Shown here: positions 59,542 through 64,000 of the stretch, one piece after another | Layout: each line of letters opens with the position of its first letter | How positions within the stretch are numbered: the stretch's first letter is position 1 | Origin: Trichinella spiralis | Taxonomy: Eukaryota; Nematoda; Enoplea; Trichinellida; Trichinellidae | Direction of reading: 5' to 3' | Length of the DNA stretch: 64,000 bases | Assembly (NCBI GenBank): GCA_000181795.3 | Contig: CM012955.1 | Location: 5,763,926-5,827,925, forward strand | The notes under the pieces: model-generated | The model's input: the letters and a program-made list of their open reading frames with translations, nothing else | Database searches by the model: none | Told to the model about the DNA's origin: nothing | Translations under genes and position numbers: made by a program

Positions 59542-62500
59542 AGTCTGAAAAAGAGAAAATTTTCATTCGACCTTCGGTCAACCACAAATGCCCACATCCC
59601 ATGACGCTACAAGCGATCACAATGAGTTCACCGCCAATACTGACCTACCCCGAACAACGCAACTGACACCGTTAGGAAAACAATGATTTTACAGTAATTG
59701 ATGTAAAAGTATTAATCAATTGAACTGATGCTTGTTTGTCAAAATAAGAACCGAAAACTTCGCAATAATAAAAAATATTGCATAATTTAATTTTAAAAAA
59801 TGATTTTAAAATAAATTAAAATAAATTTCAATTTTTTAACTAAAAAATAACGTCACCAAACAAAAATTCTGAACGATCTGCGAAAAAAACAACTACATTT
59901 TTCATTTATAAAAATTATTTTTTATTTTTATTAAAAAATTTTAATTTTTAATATTTTATTTTAATATAATTTTTGCTGTTTTTCTACATTAAAAATACAT
60001 GTCACTTTAACAATGATGACCTTTGTCTGACCTGTCAGTGCATGTTTTTTTGGGTAAAAAAAGGTGTAGCTGGGTAAAAGACAAACGAAACTCAGCAACC
60101 AGATGCAATCGAAACAAAGGAAAAGCGACCTCCGAACTTTTATTGTCATTGCATTGTTAAACACTGACAAAGGCAATTGTATTGTTCGGATATTGAACCA
60201 TTTCGTACAAAACATGGGCATATATGTTTGATTCTAATCTTATCGTTTCATCAAACGTTGCAGATTATTTTGAAAATTTTAATATATTAAAAAAATTGGT
60301 AATGTCGGATGGAAACAATCGGTGTATGAATAAATATTCCAAATAATGACAGTTTCGAATAAAAGTTTCTAATGAAATTTTTCCATTAGCATTTTGTTCA
60401 ATCAGAATCACGTCGTTGAAAATAAATTAACAACACACTGCAGATGTAGGGTTCAAAGATTTGGCACATTCACCACGTTCTGCCCGTTATCACTTTACAT
60501 AAGTAAATAATTTCATCTTCAACATGTTCAACATTACAAATAACTATGCAAACAAATCATGTTATCGATTAATTTGAGTTTTGTTTTCATTTTATATCAT
60601 CTTTCTCACTTAATAGTATATTAATCAGCAGAAGATAAATATTTGTCAAGTCAAAAATAACAATATAAAATAACTGTATATAGCCACGGCAATTTTGTTC
60701 AACGCGTTGAACAACTACTTCTCTCGATGTCGCTTATGCTAACTATATTATATATTAACTGTTATGTTGACCCGGAGGCGTTGGATGATTTAATACTGCC
60801 GTTATTCATATTTAATGTATCTTTTTTTGAAATACATTGAAAAACTGAGTTTGATTTTACATAAACTATTTAATAAAATATATTAATTTAACAAAGTGTT
60901 ACTGACAACCAATAATCGCATTATATCGAACAAGAAGAAATTTAAGACGATTATAAATTATTTGAAAAATTTTCACAATGTTAATCATTTTACTATTTAT
61001 TATTTACAAACTCAATGTGGTTGTTTTTGAAAAATTCAACGGACAAAATTGGTATGAAATGAACCAGTTCTTAGAGATCATTTGAAGATCAATTGTTAAA
61101 TAAGATGTATACATTCCACCATTGGTTAAGAAAATTATTGTGTAAATAGTTCGGAGTAGGACTACAAAATTTTTTTTCTAGAAAATCTGTTGTACAGTTG
61201 ATGTCAACAAGTGCGCAGAAAAGGAAGGTGAATAACGGAAGTGAAGTTGATAAATTAAATATGAGACCAAGACATTGCAAAAACGAAGATATAAATTATT
61301 CCAAAGAATTTGTCATTTCAATGCTGATGAACACTGGGGAATAACGATATCCGGTAATGTGTATGCATGTATATTTTATCTTTTCAATAAATCACTTTAC
61401 ATTAACTGACGTGGTCGATTTGAGACTTGAAAAATCTAGTATTGGTGACACATACTGGCCAGTTAGTTATTGAAATTTAGTTGGTTTAAAAAATAATCTA
61501 TGAAATAATGGCACAAACTATTTTTTTTATCACCAACTGATTCTTAACGTCTAGTTGTATAAGGAATGATAGAATTTAAGAAATGTATACCTTTCAACTT
61601 TGATTTCACAAAAAGAAAATCTTTTCACCTTGTCAGTTTTAGAAAGTAGTTTGATGAGAAAAAAATTTGTATTCTATTAATTTAAAATAAAATAAAATTT
61701 ACAAAAATGCATTTTTAAAAAACTGAAGATATGCAATTTTCATCATTCAAACAGCAATGATAAATTGCCTTTTTATTAACGTTAATTCCGCTTTATGCTA
61801 TGAACGCTTTCATTTGATTTAAATATTTGCTGATGATATTGTTGTAATTTTAATTTTTTTTATTTTTAAAACAATCTATTTAATATGGAATATATTTGAA
61901 AAATATGAATAAATTAATGAGTGAAATAGAAAGTTATTATAAAAAGAAATTTCAAATCAATAATTGCATGATTAAAACTTCCTCATCGGATGGTAGAACA
62001 GCAGAACAAGAAGGCAATACGCATGTGTATAGGAAAGTGAAAGTAAAAAAAAATGAAATTATTGTTTATTTGTTTGTTTGTTTGTTTGTGTGTATAAGCA
62101 GTATGTTGAGCATAATGTGATCATTAGATACCTACTATCGACTAGCTGTGTTGATTTGATTTGGTTTTCTATTTCGGCCAGTTTTGACCTAACATGGAAA
62201 ATGTAGCACTGCGTGGCTTCTTCCATTGTAGTCAATTAGGAATTGATTTCGCATGATTATTCTCACTCTTGTAGACTGGCACTTTAGTTTGAAAGCTTTC
62301 TGCCAGACCGCCCGATTAGCGGTGATTCGTTAGGGATTTGTCCATTTGAAATATGGACAAATCAATACAACTCAGTGACCATAAGAGTGAAATGCGGATA
62401 AGCGCTCAGTTAGTCTGGATGATGCCTTCAGAATACATGCTGATATTGTCGATAACTTTACTTCATTGAAAAATCATCTTCAATACTACTGTTTCATATC

Positions 62501-64000
62501 ATACGGTTGTATTTCACTGCAAATTTTTTAAATTTTTTTCAATCATCCATTTTCCACTCATAAATTTGCTTTCAATGGCTAACATTTATGGAAGTAACCA
62601 TTCTACTGATGTTCCACAAAGTGAATCTTCAAATACTACTTCATTACCAGGTGGTAAAGTTTGCTTTCCATATTGTAAATATTATTTCTAAATCAAAAAT
62701 TAAAAAAAATATGCATTGTGCAATTTTTTTCAGTATATATGCTTATATTTATTTAATAATTATACTACAGTACATGGAGAAAGGTAGCAGCTTTGAAGTG
62801 AGTCAGTAAAAATTCTTCTTGCTTGCTGAACGCTGGGAAATTTTTACAATTATAAAATTTTCATTCTAAATTTATTTCATGTGAACAAAAATTTCATTAT
62901 AAAAATATATAGAAATTCTTTTCAAGTATTGTAAAATTGAAACTTGAACTGTCATAGTGAATAGATGCTCAAGAAGGCTTAAACTTTTGTTCGAAACGAA
63001 CTTTTCAGAATCAATTACAATTTTTGAATGAAAATTATTCAATTTTTTTTCTTCTTTTTATTGAAATAAAATGATGAATGATTATTTTTGCTGATGCATT
63101 AAAAAGAAGAATAAGAAAAAGTCATTATTTATAAATTTGTCACAAACATATGGTTAGACGGAATATTCAAAGAGATAAAACAGTGATAGGTAAACTAATT
63201 TCCACCCAAAGCGACGCTAATTGAATGAAGAATAATTTAATTTCCTAATTGTATTATTTTTTCCATTATGTGAAACTCAAAAATGGACATACGAAAAAAA
63301 AGAGGCATTAATTTTAATGGAATATCCAAATCAGTGCTGTTTTGAATTTGATGGAAATTTGAAATAGTTGTTATGTTTTGTGTTTTACATTTATAATGAA
63401 ATGAATTTAAAATTTTTTAAATAAAAATGTTTTCGAAAATATCAAAGCTATCATTATAACAAGCTGTTGACGATTTATTATTTTTAAATATCGATATATT
63501 AAATTTTATCAACGTAATTTTGTTGTCATACAGATATTTATTTATTTACATGTATACACAACAGAACGTGACAAAATATTTAAATTCACTTTTCAAAAAG
63601 AATTTCACCATATTTTCTGGCATTTTTCATTATCACATTTTAAAATCAGTTCTTTGATGTAAAAGAGATGGATTAGACGAAAGCTTGTTGAAAAAATCGA
63701 TTTGATCTGATTTTCTGATAAAGAAATTTTCAACTATTCATTCTTCTAGTTTACGTCTTGGTAGGCAAATAACTGTCAAAGATGTAAATAAGCTGATATT
63801 GATTTATAATCAGTAGGACGGATAAGAAATTTGTAGAAACTGCCGAAGAATGTCGTGGGTATAAATTATTGATGAAATAAATTTTAATAAATCCAGACAT
63901 TTTCGTACTTTCTTTCGACCAAATTGCTTTTTCTTCAAACATCAATTTATCATCATTGTTCAATTTAATAAATTTGATTGCCATGAAATGAAATGTAGAA
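59542..64000. other. intergenic to window end, nothing recognised
   Basis: AT-rich DNA with short chance frames on both strands. A TTTG array lies at 62063-62092. The promoter or 5' UTR exon of the Spen-like gene should lie in the first kilobase. I found no RNA gene or splice-linked exons. Confidence 0.45.
62063..62092. repeat. (TTTG)n microsatellite
   Basis: About six tandem TTTG units ending in TGTG. Confidence 0.9.

Noticed and set aside
1-64000. tRNA, rRNA, snRNA and spliced-leader RNA genes
   Set aside because: I scanned for B-box-like GGTTCGAATCC, U6-like and leader-like sequences and saw no credible candidate. A covariance-model search would be decisive.

Overview
This window is AT-rich nuclear DNA from an animal. 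The reasons are many short exons split by roughly 40-80 bp GT-AG introns, metazoan-specific families (Spen, AKTIP, a rhodopsin-class peptide GPCR, ACTL6/BAF53) and abundant microsatellites. Several genes carry a splice-acceptor-like sequence 2-22 nt upstream of the start codon, which suggests spliced-leader trans-splicing. Together with a KRBA2-like integrase relic this points to a nematode, perhaps an early-branching (Trichinella-like) one. The species call is inference, not something the sequence proves.

Layout. 1-7.8 kb is mostly non-coding, with a small acidic two-exon gene (3.1-3.5 kb, minus), an orphan coding exon (2.7-2.8 kb, minus) and a decayed integrase (4.1-4.5 kb, minus). 7.83-9.15 kb holds an intronless FERM-domain gene (plus). 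9.97-10.62 kb is a MITE-like element. 12.96-14.33 kb is a diverged Spen-type RRM gene (minus). 18.1-21.6 kb is a full-length RAD54 orthologue (minus, 16 coding exons). It is divergent from an ACTL6/BAF53 actin-related protein gene (22.4-24.9 kb, plus, 13 coding exons), which is convergent with a TRH-receptor-like GPCR gene (25.2-26.4 kb, minus). 26.4-38.4 kb is a gene-poor stretch full of simple repeats. 38.4-42.1 kb is an AKTIP/Ft1 (UBC-like, catalytically dead) gene (minus) with one 2.66 kb intron. 43.76-48.22 kb is a gamma-tubulin complex component 3 gene (plus, 23 coding exons). 48.7-53.3 kb is a repeat-flanked, GC-richer block with a solo LTR. 55.67-59.54 kb is a second, better conserved Spen-type gene (minus). 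59.5-64 kb shows nothing convincing.

The genes are not a single pathway. RAD54 (recombination repair) and ACTL6 (SWI/SNF-, INO80- and NuA4-type complexes) both act on chromatin and share a 766 bp divergent promoter. GCP3 nucleates microtubules, and AKTIP works in FTS-Hook-FHIP dynein adaptors. Exon joins were derived by hand from splice sites, reading frame and family alignment. For RAD54, ACTL6, AKTIP, GCP3 and the GPCR every join keeps frame and the products have near-family length.

The most noteworthy signals are the pair of Spen-like paralogues (one with a likely GC-AG intron), two neighbouring genes whose start codon sits alone in a 3-4 nt coding exon, and a solo LTR whose empty site is preserved in a sister repeat copy 4 kb away. 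I did not find a clearly new biological system.
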